Positions 1 to 11,500 of a stretch of 27,753 nt of DNA are shown piece after piece. The stretch spans positions 1-27,753 of the forward strand of contig NW_014013223.1 in NCBI RefSeq assembly GCF_000611645.1. Reading direction: 5' to 3'. The DNA comes from Monoraphidium neglectum. Lineage: Eukaryota; Chlorophyta; Chlorophyceae; Sphaeropleales; Selenastraceae. Position 1 is the stretch's first letter; each line of letters starts with the position of its first letter. The notes below the pieces were generated by a model, which worked only from the letters and a program-made list of their open reading frames with translations, did no database searches and was not told the DNA's origin. The position numbers and the translations under genes were made by a program.

Positions 1-336
1 GTGCCATGGCGCGGCCCTGCTCCCGGGGGTCGCCGGCGGCGCACCCCTCTTGCGCCGAGGATGCCCCTACACTGCCCACTGTGACGCCATGGAGCACCCG
101 CAGCTTTGCCGCGGCCACGCGGGTGGAGCCCCAAAAACTTGCGCCCCATCTCCTGCCCCTCCCGCCTCCTACCCGTGTTGACAAGAACGCACATGTAATC
201 GCTGAAATCGCTGACAGTTACACTTGACAAACATCCACACACAACCCCCCCCCGACACACACATACAGAGATGCACACAAACACACACAAAGAGACGTAT
301 GACTGTGCATTCCAATGTTCATGACATGCAGCTCAC
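1..336 (-). other. Intron sequence of the CstF-77 gene; no exon recognised
   Basis: The minus-strand exon ending at base 337 is followed by a clean GTGAGC donor, so this stretch should begin as intron. I read all three minus frames for the next CstF-77 segment, which in known proteins carries an Arg/Lys-rich stretch followed by a Trp-rich HAT repeat. No match was found. The next exon is probably beyond the left edge. A degenerate CA-rich run lies at about 234-290. Confidence 0.5.
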
Positions 337-2075
337 CTGTCCGTTTTCAAACGTCTCGTACTGCTTCCACAGCAGCTCAAGGGAGTGCGTCGGCACGGCT
401 ATGGCCCGCTGATACACACGCCTGCGGCCAGTGCGGCGATCACAAAGCACCAAAACGTCAAGCAGATCGGACAGCGCTGTGCGGGCCGCCGCGCGGCCAG
501 GCGGTGGCGTACAGCCAGCGAGCGCTTGCCCAGCGGCTCCGGGGCCGTTGCGCGCGCCGCCGAGGGCGGGCCGCACCCAGAGGACCACCAGGCAGCGCGG
601 TGCACGGATCGCCAATGGGCGGCCCTCGGAACTCCGCGATGGTCACCAGGCAGCGCGGCGCGCCCGCGCAGAGCCGGGCTTGCCCCGAGACCCCCCAAAC
701 CCCCGGCCGCTGCGCCGCCGCCGCGCTCCCCAGCCCACGCCTGTCGGCCGCGCCGGCCTCCCGGCCCCCCGACCGCCCACCTGATCGCCGCCCCGCGCGT
801 GCCCTCCTCTTGGCCGCCCACCATCCCCGTCGTCCACAGCGCCGCATACGCGGGCGTGCCCTGCTTCGGCCCCGTAAGGAACGACAGGTAGTCCTGCCAC
901 AGGGGCCCTGAGATGGAGAAACCAATTGGATGAGAAGAGAGGCCCGGGGACGGGGGCAGGGGTCAGGCGCAGGGGTGGGCCCCCAAAGGGACGCGCTGAG
1001 AAGACGGGCGTGCGGGTGCCGGCGGGCGGGGCCTGGGGGCTGGGGCGTCCACGCTTTTACCCCAGCGCCTTGGGAGGCATCAGTGTCAGGCACATGTGAG
1101 GCACACGTGTGTGTCACACACACGTACACTCACACACACACACACACACGCCCACATATGCGCGTGTGTGTGCGTGCCACCTCGGCCGCCCACATGGGGA
1201 CTGAAGTCGCGGCAGTGGAGGGGGTTGGGTGGCGGACGCGTCCATACCACCTACCTGAGTGTATGTCGTGACCTACATGATCCAGGGTGAAGTCGTATGC
1301 GCTGCGAACCTCCAACACACCCTCGCCCCCGCGCGCCTCGTTGACCTGCGCGCCAGGATGCGGCCCCGGATCGACGCTTGCGTCGGCGCATGCGGGCGGT
1401 GGTGGTTCAGGCGGAGCCGCGGGCAGCTGGCGCTGGCGCATCGCGAGCGGTTCGGGACCAATGTGAGATGATCCGCTCGCGTGCCCGCCCCGACCGCACG
1501 TGGACGCCGCGAAGCATGGGGGACGGCGGGGGCCTCGCCTTTTTGATGAAGCGGATGTATGCAAACCAGAGCTCGGTGCTTTTGCAGGTCATGAGTGACC
1601 GCGTGAACGCCTCGCGCACGCCGCCCGCGTCGCCAGCGGCGAGCATCGCGTCGGCGTAGCGCGCCCACAGCTGCGCCTGCGGGGCGCAGGCGCGGGGAGG
1701 ATGGGCCGCCAGGCGCTCTTTCAAACCGGGGCGTGGCAGCCGTGCCGCGCTGCACGTCGTCGTTGCGGCTCGAGTTCGGGGCAGGCTGCCGACGCGTCGA
1801 CGTCGTCGTTTTGAGCGGAGGGGTCACGCCTGCCGCAAGCTCATGCGTCCCAATCAAGCGAGGCGGCCAGGTTTACCGACGAAGGGAAGGCCGCCACCGC
1901 AAGCTCCCAGGCAGCGCGGCAGTCGTCCGACCGCGGGCAGCCGCGCAGGTCGTCCAGGAAAGCGCGCCACTCGTGCAGCTCAAACTCGCCATCTTTCAGG
2001 CGCGCAGTGAGCTGCCGGGCCTGGCCATAGCAGAGTTGCAGGTCCAGTTTTGGCGTGCGCGGCCGCTTGGAAATT
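337..2075 (-). CDS. CSTF77: Cleavage stimulation factor subunit 77 (CstF-77/Rna14-like), partial, N-terminal HAT repeats
   Basis: CstF-77 is the dimeric HAT-repeat scaffold of the nuclear complex that binds the GU-rich element downstream of poly(A) sites. I see five minus-strand exons: 2075-1877, 1676-1539, 1345-1255, 907-781 and 421-337. Their phases agree throughout, giving about 213 residues. HAT-type helix motifs appear in family order: LWARYADAML, ELWFAYIRFIKK, VNEARGGEG then SAYDFTLDHVG, PLWQDYLSFL, and AVPTHSLELLWKQYETFE. The last matches the conserved PTH-x-LW-x-Y-x-FE segment. Introns are 1876-1677, 1538-1346 (GC donor), 1254-908 and 780-422. The first exon here starts after a strong TTTGCAG acceptor but has no in-frame ATG, so the true start is upstream and unresolved. 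The C-terminal half lies past base 1. Family identity is confident; the 5' end is not. Confidence 0.85.
1115..1176. repeat. CA/TG microsatellite in CstF-77 intron 3
   Basis: A (CA)n run at about 1121-1150 is followed by a GTGTGTGTGCGTG run, so the plus strand is CA-rich, then TG-rich. It lies wholly within the intron 1254-908. On the coding (minus) strand the main run is UG in the transcript, roughly 100 nt after the donor. Confidence 0.85.
1346..1538 (-). other. GC-AG intron in CstF-77
   Basis: The exon ends in AAAAAG and the intron starts GCGAGG, a GC donor with otherwise strong consensus. The acceptor is CGCGCAG. Joining here puts the FIKK end of one HAT helix directly onto VNEARGGEG, the order seen in CstF-77 proteins, with phase 0 on both sides. 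No GT donor nearby keeps this protein order. Confidence 0.75.
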
Positions 2076-2644
2076 CTGCAAACACACGCTTGTGATCTCG
2101 GCGCTCACCCGCTCCAGCACGAAAGACCCCGGCTTGGACATGACGCTGCAAAGATCCACCACCTTCTTGATGCAACAGCCTTCTATGATGCAGTCTTCGA
2201 CATGCTGTTGAAAGAACCGCAATCTGCGCTCAACACCACCGTGTGGCTTATATCATATGTGTAGTTACCGTGTGCATGTCAGTTCCGATGTCTCGCCAAG
2301 GGATTGTGCGCACGTAGACAAATTGACAAGCAGCTGCAGGGTCACTCGCTTGCGTCATCCGGGTGAGCACTCGCTGCAGCATTGCCTTGACTGCCATATC
2401 ACAACAGGGACGTGCCCCTGCCCAACCCGCTTCAGGTAAGGCCCATAAGGTTCTACTTGGCTGCTCAATTTCACCATGGCAGTTTCCAGACCCCAGGAGA
2501 GGCATCCGAAAGTAGCACCCCTGGGGGGTGTGCCCCCCCGGCCATCAAATCTATCGCCGTTTCATCCTGTGCAGCGTCTGCGCTGCGGTCTTACCCAGCA
2601 GGGCCTGAGAGACAGTCCTCGCTGCACAGCGCTGTTTGAGGTGG
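1980..2644 (-). CDS. Unidentified helical-repeat protein segment, three linked exons
   Basis: I do not recognise this gene. Three minus-strand exons join with consistent phase: 2644-2595 (donor GTAAGA), 2390-2314 (donor GTGCGC) and 2228-2109. They encode amphipathic helices of HEAT/ARM character, with stretches such as RTVSQALL, KAMLQRVLTRM, RLRFFQQHVED and KKVVDLCSVMSKPG. After the third exon the frame either reads on to a TGA at 1982-1980, or splices at the GTGAGC at 2108. That site is only 33 nt before the acceptor of the first visible CstF-77 exon. It could be the 3' end of a separate tandem gene, or part of the CstF-77 transcript. The acceptor at 2229 (TTGAG) is weak. Homology is unknown. 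Confidence 0.4.
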
Positions 2645-3504
2645 CTGGCTTACAGTCACAAGTGCAGCAAATGTTGCAGAAGCACCAGAACAACACACCA
2701 CCACAACCCAGGCAAGCAGCAGCGTGCGTCAGCCGCGGCTGGTTAAGCAGTGAGGTGCAGGGGCCTCAACACATACACACCCAAACCACGTTGCTGTGTC
2801 ATAGCAGGTGGGGGAGGGAGGAGCGAAGGGCCCTGGGTTTCTAGGTTAAAGACGCATGCGTGCATCATGTGTGGGTTAGCGAATCCCTAGCTGGGCATAT
2901 CAACGGCGCCCACCGAGGGCTCTCGGCGCTTGCAACCAGAGATGCACTCCGCACAAAGATAGTGTTGCAGTCCACATATGGGAATTTTCGCCGCCTCTGA
3001 GAGCGAGCCGCGGCGGGCGCATTTTGGTCAAGGCGCATGGGCATGTCAGCCAACCTTCGGGTATGGACTGGACGGTGCCGACAGGGCTCGCGGCGCGCTG
3101 AATCAAGAAGCGGCGGCCGCTTGCCTTAGAAATCAGGGGGGACACATGCAGCGCTCGTGTGTGTGGCAAGCTGGTGAGGACAAACAATACCCTGTCCGGC
3201 CCAAACCATAAGGAACGGTTGCGGCCAGGACAAAACGGCCGAGTTCAAATATTTCAAATCAGCCAGGCGTCCAAGCAGCAGGCGTCAAGGCAGCTGCCGT
3301 TCTTGCACAGAGCAGGCCCTGGCTGCGAGCTTGCTTGCGCTTGCAATCCCACAACACAAGCAGATAAGGGAATGCAACACACATGGGTGTACGACTGCTC
3401 ACAATTCCATGTGCTTTGCCTGCGGGAGCTTTTCGTAATCAATGGCGCCCCACCAGCAACACCCGCACTGAGCAGCGGGTGGGTGGTGGCAGACTGTTCC
3501 GCGA
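2645..3504. other. Spacer or intron between two minus-strand exon chains
   Basis: About 860 bases in which I found no convincing exon on either strand. The open frames are short, rich in Cys, Arg and Ser, and lack the helix pattern of the neighbouring segments. A minus-strand TGTAA, the usual chlorophyte poly(A) element, lies at 2653-2649 just before the next exon, so it cannot be assigned with confidence. Confidence 0.4.
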
Positions 3505-4546
3505 TCATGAGGGGAGAGTAAGCGCCAGCAAAGGGCAGTCCATGAGCATTCGCTCCTTGAGTACTTGCACAAAAACGGCGATCGAAGTCCACAGAATGTA
3601 GCTAGCTGGCGGCGTATGCATCCACGTGCATGCGCCCCAGTGAGGGGTGTCCCGCACGCGCAAGCAATGTGAGGCACGGCGGCATCAGGCGCGAGGAGGC
3701 AGAGGAGGGCCGTCGCGCTTGCAGCAGGGGGTTGGAAAGCTGGCATTGTTTCGAGGCAAAGCTAGCTTAGAATAAACAAGCGAAGGCCGAGCGCCTCCCC
3801 GCCTGCCAGCGCCTGTTTACCAGCGGCCCCACAGCTCCATCTGAGAACAGACTGCGGCAGTGCGCGATTTCGTGCACAGAAAAGCAGACAGCAGCTGCGG
3901 CAGCAGAATGCCAAGCAACTCTGGCGGTGGCTTCGATCCCTCAAGGACTATCATAAACGCCTGTGGCGTGCAGTAGCAAGGTTCCGTGGAAGAAAAGCTG
4001 TTCCACGCTCCACGCACGCCTGCCTTGGGGATTGGTAGCTCAGACCAGCTGCCCCATGTGGTTCTGCAGCTGGGGTTGCTCAAACTTGACACCGTTCAGC
4101 CTGTGGGGCCGAGGGTGAGTGGGCGCATGCCAGAGCGTCTACAGGTGCATCGCGCAAGCCGCTGTTGGTCACGTAAAAACTTGCTTGCACAAATTGGTGC
4201 ACTCCCACAAGCCGGGAGCCATCGTAACATGTTCTCAACAAAGCTGCGGCATCCAAGTCCAGCAGGGCAGCACCTACGGGGCACTGGTGATGAGTAGCAG
4301 CAGGCCGGAGCCAAAGAACTTTACATTGATTGATACTACCAAGTTGCATGCCTCTCCATGCACAAGCTCACCTCATGACATCATCCAAGAAATTGAGCCC
4401 AGCAGATAACAGCTCCCGCTGCCGGACAAACTGCCTTGGCCAGCTTCCGCAGCCTGCCCACGCCATGAATCCACGATGCACGTAGTGGCTCGAGCGCGTT
4501 GCTGACAGGCTGGCCATCCAGCTGGCCCGCACAGCTGGCAGTCCAC
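3505..4546 (-). CDS. 3' part of an unidentified helical-repeat (HEAT-like) gene
   Basis: Four minus-strand exons fit together in phase: 4546-4372, 4100-4046, 3960-3821 and 3601-3505, ending in TGA at 3507-3505. Together they give about 155 residues. Motifs in order are RQRELLSAGLNFLDDVM, KFEQPQLQNHMGQL, PPELLGILLPQLLSAFL, SQMELWGR and VFVQVLKERMLMDCPLL. The alternating hydrophobic pattern and the LLP-x-LLSAF helix suggest an alpha-solenoid of HEAT or ARM type. Donors are GTGAGC, GTCTGA (weak) and GTAAAC; the last acceptor is a TAG. The phase agreement across three junctions is the main evidence that it is real. Upstream exons probably continue toward 8.1 kb. I cannot name the family. The stop could be avoided by a splice I did not see, joining it to the 2.1-2.6 kb chain. 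Confidence 0.45.
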
Positions 4547-7500
4547 CTGGCATGATGATTGGGCAAAATGGAGCGTGCTGGCCCTGCTTGCTGATGCACG
4601 CATGTTTCTGGCAGGAAAAAGCAATTAGAAGAGAGGGACTTGATGTTGGTTGTTTGATGTGCTGTCGGACGGGAAGATATGCACCAAGGTCACCAAGGTC
4701 GCGCACACGCATGCACACACAACAGCATGAGGAATTAGCATCTGCCCTTGAGTAGCGTGCTTCATTTCAGAAACACTGCAGCATACCCCACTGGATTGCA
4801 TACCAGCTGATCAGGCTGCCAAGCCTCCCGCGTATGTAATGGAGCGCACAAACTTACGCACGTGTTTTGATCCGCACCCGCCTGGTCCAGTTGCCAGCTT
4901 GGATCAGCACCCTGCGGCCCTGGACTGGTCAAAGCACCTGCAGTGCAAAGAGTGGAAGGAAATGGGATTGGGTGGGCGTCAGTTCAGGACGGGAGGCAGG
5001 ATGAGTGCAGCTTTTACATGTTGTTTCCCCCTCCCCCTCCCCCGCCCCCACCTTCTCTTTCTCTCTTGCTCTGCAAGTTGTGTCCTGCGAAGTTAAGGTA
5101 GTGGCGTGCAACCATGAGAACACTGGGTAGACCTGCTGCATGAATGCTTTGTGTATCAGGACCTGCTGCAATGCTGAGGAGGCAGGCCCGGAGGCCCATT
5201 CATGCCGACTCCAGCCCCTGGTGCAGCAGAGCAACGCATGCGCATAGAACGCAAGCTCCCTATGCAGTCGGTGCAGCTGCACCGAAGCATCCAAGGTATC
5301 CTGCCTCATGGCCTGATGCTGTGAGCAGACCCTATGCCCGCTGCTGTGATTATCTGAGGCTTTGACACTCACCACACAGCAGCGGGCCAAGCAAGAATGG
5401 GCTGCAGAGGGGGGCATGTTTTTCGGCGGCGCATCGTCAGCGGGGGGCCTGAGGCCTCAATGCAGCATATGCGCCCAGCAATCCAATTCACGCGCGTGCA
5501 CGCACATGGTCCAATGAAGACGTCAAAGACATTCAATGGCGGGCTGGGCTGGGCAAGGGCTGAGATAAGCACATACCAGTAAGCCTCGAAAGGTCTTGGG
5601 GCAACCTCCGCTTGACCCGTCCCCATGTTGCCCCTTACCAAGTACGAGATAGCATCTACATACGGCTCTTTCGAGCTGCTGGAAGTCGAATTGTGCCAGA
5701 TCACGGCAGACGCACAGACTGTGAGGGCCACAGGGCCATAGGCCCGCCAGGCCCACGATCCTGCTTCTGATTTCTGATTCAACAAATAAGGACCAAGTCG
5801 CGCGCCCAGAACGCGATTGCGCGCTCACACTTGGGACACCTGAACATTGGCCAGACCGGTAAGCCAGCCGTCATTGCGGATTGGTCATCTTGTGCAACAT
5901 TGCAGATGATTGTTAGTGCAATGGCCATGCTGCCGCGGTGCACCAAGCTCCCGGGCGCACGCCGCTGCTGGACCCTGTGGGCCAGTGGCCCGTCCTCGAG
6001 CACCCTGTGGGCTGTTTTGCCTGCATTGCGGGCAACCCTGCGCCACTCAAGGTGATGAGTCACGCCGTTCGTGTAATATTTGTGCCTAGCGCAGGGGTTG
6101 GGCATCAGCGGCTCACCACCTGACGATGTCGGGGCCGATCAACCGACGGGCAATGGCAGGACCAAAAGCGGCGCGGCGGTTCTACCGCTTGCGCTCCTGT
6201 CCCAGGCGCTTGCGCGGCTGCTGTGAGTACTTGTAGACAGTGAAGCAGGCATATGCTTGGGGGCTGGCATTCCCATGCGCTGACTATTGAAGGGATGCAA
6301 TCGCTGCATCCATTGATCGCGGCCCCTGCCACAAGGCGCATGGAGATATACATTCCACACCCGCACGAGGCGTTGTGCGCCCCTGCTCCCCGGTTCCCGG
6401 CGGCGCTAACGGTAGCAGTAGTGCATGCAAGGCAGCAGCAGGATACACGCGGTACACCACCCGGCGTGCTGCCGGCAGCTGGCGGCTGCACCGGGCGCGT
6501 CTGCACCTTGCACGCACAGATGTACAGGCTCCTTGCCATCCCGTTACCAGCCGACCCCCGTCGTCTGCAAGCCGTCGTCACCCACCGCGTGCCGCCACCA
6601 CCTGCTGCCCCAGCGCAGCCGCTTCCTGCGCGGCGGTCAACACGAGTTTGTGCACATACACGCACTAGCTGCGGCCGATTACTGCTCCCCTGGCGCCACA
6701 GCGACTCCTCCTCAACACAACATTTTTAGAGCGGCCCAGCACAAGGGCAAAGGCCGGGACTGCCGGGTGGCTGCACGATCTCAGACATCTTGCATGGAGG
6801 TGCGGCGCGTGATGTGGACGGCCTCAGTCCTGCATGCTGAAGGTGAGGCCTGTTTTGGCAGGAAGCAGTCTAGAGCTCACGATGGGCGCCAGTCCAGCAA
6901 AACTGTGCGCCCTCATGCATGCACGGGTGGCTGTGGGCTTGCGCTGTGAATGAATCAGCAGCAGTCGCCTGCACATGCAAGTGGTGGGCACCCCGCCCAG
7001 CTCGCCTGAACCCAAGCGGTTGAGCCTCCATCCTGACAACATTCGCGTGCTCACCGCCATCTACCCTCTAGGTTAGATGCCGGCGGCCCGCACACCCTTC
7101 AGCACCATCAAATGTCAAATTGCGACTACTCCTTCAGACGACCCCAGTCTGCCCAAGGGTGTGCGTCGGCGCTGGCCGCCCGGTCGAGCAGGCTGAACCC
7201 GTCAGCAGGCGCGCCAGCTCCCAGCTGCTGGCGTTGCAGTGGCCGTACGCGCGGCAGTTGCAGCAGCAATGGGGCCCTGCGGGCTGCCCAGCGTCGTGCA
7301 GCCACAGGCCAGTGTGTGACCGCCCGCCAGCAGCCGTTGAGAAGTGGCGGTCGCGGACGGAGGGCGGTGCTCGGGTGGGTACGTGTTCCGGAGCTGGCCT
7401 CGCTCATGTAGGTGGGCAGCTGCAGGGTGAATGGCCAGAAACTCAGCAGTGTGCGCGGCAGGGCTGAGCACAGCCTCTCAGTAGGGCTTGGCACTCAGGG

Positions 7501-8463
7501 TGCGCCTGCGCATCACGTGAGCTCTGTGCTCCTGATTCCACGCCGTTGGCGCCCTGTCGCCAACTTGAATGCCTACGGCCTTGCGTGGCTCGCCGTGCCG
7601 CATTGCGCCACGCCATGCTGGCAGGGTGAGGTGTACACCAATGCACGCCACTCGGCGCGTTGCGCCGCTGCGGCAGTGATACAGGCTTGCAGCCGTGCAT
7701 TCGCGGGGAGAGATTGCCAAACGCCCGGGGTTCAAAGCCCAGGCGGCACTTGCACGCTCGCAGGGCCTTTTATGCTTGGTTGCGTTGACTCTGGCTGATG
7801 CACCTGTGTCCACTAACTGGAGCTGCCGCAACGTCCAACAGAGCAAGCTCGCGGGCGGCGGCTTGCAGCCCAGCAGCCACCACTGCTCAGAATCGGCCAA
7901 CTGTGGCGGCCGACATCACCCTGCCGCCAGCACTGGCAGCTGTCGCGCTTCCAACTGTTAGGGCAGCGAGGCGAGGGCATGAGAGCTTGAGCGGGAAGCC
8001 CTGCCCTCACTGCTGGGGAAAGCGTGGTGTTGTGTAATGTCAGGGTGTTGTTGAGGCACCGTGCGGACAACGCCCTCACGCGCCGGGTTGGCGCCCTGTG
8101 GCTGCAGCACAAGCGGCTTCCCCCACGTGCTGGCACCCTGTTGCCCGGCGCTTCCGTCACCCTACTACTGCTGGATCCCTTCCGCACCCAAATCGTCCCA
8201 GCCCCTCCCTTTCAACACATGGATGGCAGCCGCCTGCCTGCCCCTGCAGCTGTTGCCTTCATTTTTCTCCACCCGCAACGCACTCATTAATGTCCCGGGG
8301 CCCTGCCACCTCTGTGGCACCCAGCATCAGAAGAGGGGCACGACTATTACCTGTGCCAACCAAACACAAAAGCAGCAAACAGGTGCTGGAGGGATCCCAC
8401 AATGCAGGTTTTCAACGTGTCCATGGCGTCGTAACGCTTGCATGCTCAGGGCATAGTGCTGTA
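4547..8463 (-). other. Probable 5' exons of the unidentified minus-strand gene(s), not assembled; includes OPR 3' UTR
   Basis: This stretch has lower GC than the rest of the window and no long open frame. On the minus strand I see short protein-like pieces next to plausible splice sites. They are near 8090-8012 (VRALSARCLNNTLTLHN), 6659-6603 (HKLVLTAAQEAAALGQQ), 6180-6121 (FGPAIARRLIGPDIVR), 6042-5841 (RVARNAGKTAHRVLED, then MAIALTIICNVAQDD), 5692-5638 (FDFQQLERAVCRCYLVL, donor GTAAGG), 5586-5498 (YWYVLISALAQ) and about 5270-5160 (RELAFYAHALLCC). They share the helical character of the 3505-4546 exons, so one long gene is the simplest reading. I could not link them in phase, so no CDS is called. 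The right end, just below 8464, is probably the 3' UTR of the OPR gene. Confidence 0.35.
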
Positions 8464-8553
8464 CTACCGCGCTGCCTGCTTCCGAACAGGCGGGCGCCGC
8501 AACGCCGGGCGCGGCGCCAGGCCGTGCCTGTCGTGCCCTGGCCGTTCTTCCCC

Positions 8554-8592
<39 letters not shown>

Positions 8593-11500
8593 CTGGTCAA
8601 TCGGCCGAGGCCTTGCATGCTGACCTGGCAATGCAGCCGGCGCCGGAGCAAGCCCCAATTCCACCTCCACCTGCGATGCCGCCTCCGGCGCCAGCGCCGC
8701 CAGCGCGCGCGCGCACGCCAGCAGCTGCTGACCGGACAGCAGCGCCAGCAGCCGCCGCGTCGCCGCCGCCGCGGACAGCGCCCAGGCGGGCCCCGGCCGC
8801 GCCCCCAGGCCCGCGAGCCCTTCAAGAGACTGCGCCCAGCGCGAGGCGGCCGCCGCCGCCTGCTGCCTGCCGCCAACCCCGTCGCTGCCACCCCCGCCGC
8901 CGCCGCCCCCGCCGCCGCGCTCAGCGGCGGCCGCCGCCCCCTCTGCAAGCTCAAGCGCCCGCCGCTGCGCGTCCCCCACCCACGCCGCCGCCGGCCGCAG
9001 CCGCACGCGCGGCAGCGCCCACAGCAGCTCCGCGAGCGCGTCCCCGGGCAGCGCCGCCGGCGGCAGCTCGTCCAGCGCGAGCACCAGCGCGGCGCCGCCG
9101 GGCGCGCGCCCCAGCCGCGCGAGCGTCGAAATCGCGCGCGCGCGGCGCGCCGGCGGCGCGATCGTCAGCAGCTTGTCGGCGACCTCTTCTTCAAACCGCG
9201 CGAGCAGCTCAGGCCCAGGTTCGAGCCCCAGCTCGCCCACCGCCCAAAGGGCGTCCGGAATCTCGCGGGGCGGCAGCTGCTTGACCCGCGCGTTGAGCGC
9301 GGCGAGCGCCGCGTCGGCCCAGGCGCGCGGCGGCGGCGCGCCGAGGCGCGCGAGGGTGAAGAGGATCGTGGAGAGGCGGCTCGGGAAGAAGGAGGGCAGC
9401 CCGGCGTGAGTCTCCTCGAAGAACCTGGCGGGAAGCCGCGATGGGGGTGCAGGGGTGCAAGTGCAGGGCGCCGCAGATAGGTTGGGGTGAGACCGAGCGG
9501 TGGGCATGGGGGAACCCAATGATGGACGCCGTCACAAGAGGGTGCTCACTCCGTCGGTGCCCTGCCAGCGTCTGCCTGGAAGATGCGCGCCCCCCACCGC
9601 CTCCCCGTGCGCGGGGACTGCGCGGCCCCACCGCCGGCGCAAAGAGGGACGCCGCGCGCGCGCGTGAGATAGAGAGGCGGAGGGGGAGGGAGGGGGGAGA
9701 AGCGCTCGCCTGGCCAGCCAGCCCTGGTTCGGGTGGTATCCGAGCTCCGCCAGAGCCCACAGCAGGCTGGTCTGCTCCTCTGCCCGCGCGAGCGGCAGCA
9801 GCGCCTCCGCGCGCCCCACCGCCGCGTCGAGCCACGCGCCGCGCGGGCGCGTGCGGAGGCGCGCGAGGGCCCAGAGCGTGTTGGCGAGCGCCTGGGGCGA
9901 GCACACGGGGAGCTTGCCGGTGAAGGCCGTGAGGAAGGCGGAGAGCCACTCCACGGGCGGGCGCTGCGGGGATTGGTTGTTAAGAGAGAGTGAGTGAGTG
10001 CGTGCGTGTGTGTGTGTGTGTGTTTTTGTGTGTGTGTGTGTGTGTGTGTGTTGGAAGGGGTTTGCGCGCGCACACGCCTGTGCACGCGTGACCCTTCTTG
10101 AGGTTTGGGAGGTGGAAGGCTTGGGCCGGCCCTGGAAGCATCAGATTCACGACAGGGGTGCCACTGCCGGTGCCAGTGCCTCGTGCGCACGCGCGAGCGC
10201 AAGAGCGCAGAGCTGTCCAGGCCGTGAAGGTCACCACCGCGTCACGGTGCCAGGACGATGGCACGTCAGGCCCTGACCACACAAACGCACCCCCAGCCCC
10301 CGGCCGCACCGCCCTCCGCAGCCGCTGACCCGTCGCGGCCCGGGCGCGCGCCCGCCCCGCGCCTGGAGGCCCCATCCCTTCCTGCCCCGCCCACCTGATT
10401 GAGCCGCGCGTGCGCCCAGAGCGTGTTGGACAGCGCCTGGCTGCCAAACCCCGCCTCAAGCTGCGGCGCCGACGCCGCGTGGAACACGCGCATCCACTCC
10501 TGCCCCGGCCGCAGGCCGAGCACCGCCAGGGCGTACATCATGGCCGACAGCTCCATGGGGGAGAAACTGGGGAGAAGCTGCTGCGAGTGGGAGAGCAGGT
10601 CGGACACGAACCGCTGCTGCGGCCTATAGGAGAGCTTGGCCAGTCCCCTGCAGACCCAGATTGCCGGTTTTAGGCGGAGAAAGCAAGAATCATGATGAGA
10701 AACACGGGCGGAGTGGCGCTTGGGGTTATGGGATGCCCAGGTCGGGGCGACGAAGATGGCTGAGCCTGGAGCACCTGACACGGCCGGGCGCGCACAAGCA
10801 TACGCATGCCCTGGCAACCACTCCTGCACCTTCGGATCTGCATGACGCATGCGCACCCCGCAAAGCGCGCATGTGCCGCCCGCTGCGAGGCCCCGCCTCC
10901 CATCATGTCCCCCCTTTTCTACTCGCTGCACCCACACACACCCCCTTGCACCCGCCGAGCACCCGCGAGCCCACCAGGTGAAGTTCGCGCAGCCCTGGGG
11001 GCTGAACCTACGAATGCTCTGCTGCGCGCTGCCGACGAGGTGCCCCATCCACTTCGCCGCCGGCCGCGCCCGCGTCGCCGCGAGCCCCCACGCGAGGTTC
11101 GACAGCCCCTGCGGCGTGAACTCCCCCCACAGCGCGTCCGCCGCGCCGCAGAACCCGGCCAGCCACTCCGGCGGCGGCCGCTTGCGCAGCGCGCCGAGCG
11201 CCCACGCGAGCGACGCGAGGCCGCGGGCGTCGAACTCGTGCCACCGCGCGTCGCTCGCGGCGTAGAACGCGGCCATCCACTCGCGCGACGGCTGCACGCG
11301 CAGCGCGGGCAGCGCATGCAGCACCGACGCCAGGTCTGACGCCTCGAAATCGTCCAGCATCGGCAGCGCGACGTGCAGGAGGTCGCGGGCGAAGTCCTCG
11401 TCGCGGTATCCGAGGTTGGCGGCGACGCTGAGCAGCACGGAGACGTTGCGGGGGCAGGCCTGGGTGTACTTGCGCTGGAGGTCGGGGACTATGCGCCTTT

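Noticed and set aside
2314..2390. Sec7/BIG ARF-GEF N-terminal domain
   Set aside because: KAMLQRVLTRM resembles the BIG family only over one helix. Spacing differs and no Sec7 domain is seen.
5498..6042. Ataxin-10 as identity of the 5.5-6 kb minus-strand pieces
   Set aside because: One piece (YWYVLISALAQ) looks like part of the ataxin-10 repeat region, but the conserved C-terminal ataxin-10 motif could not be found downstream in order.
7720..7765. tRNA-like T arm (GGGGTTCAAAGCCC)
   Set aside because: No matching acceptor stem or D arm at the right distance, and the T stem has a mismatch.
8098..9480. A 460-codon open frame on plus
   Set aside because: It is antisense to the last two OPR exons and an intron. 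Its product is Arg/Pro-rich without motifs, while the opposite strand carries well-formed OPR repeats.
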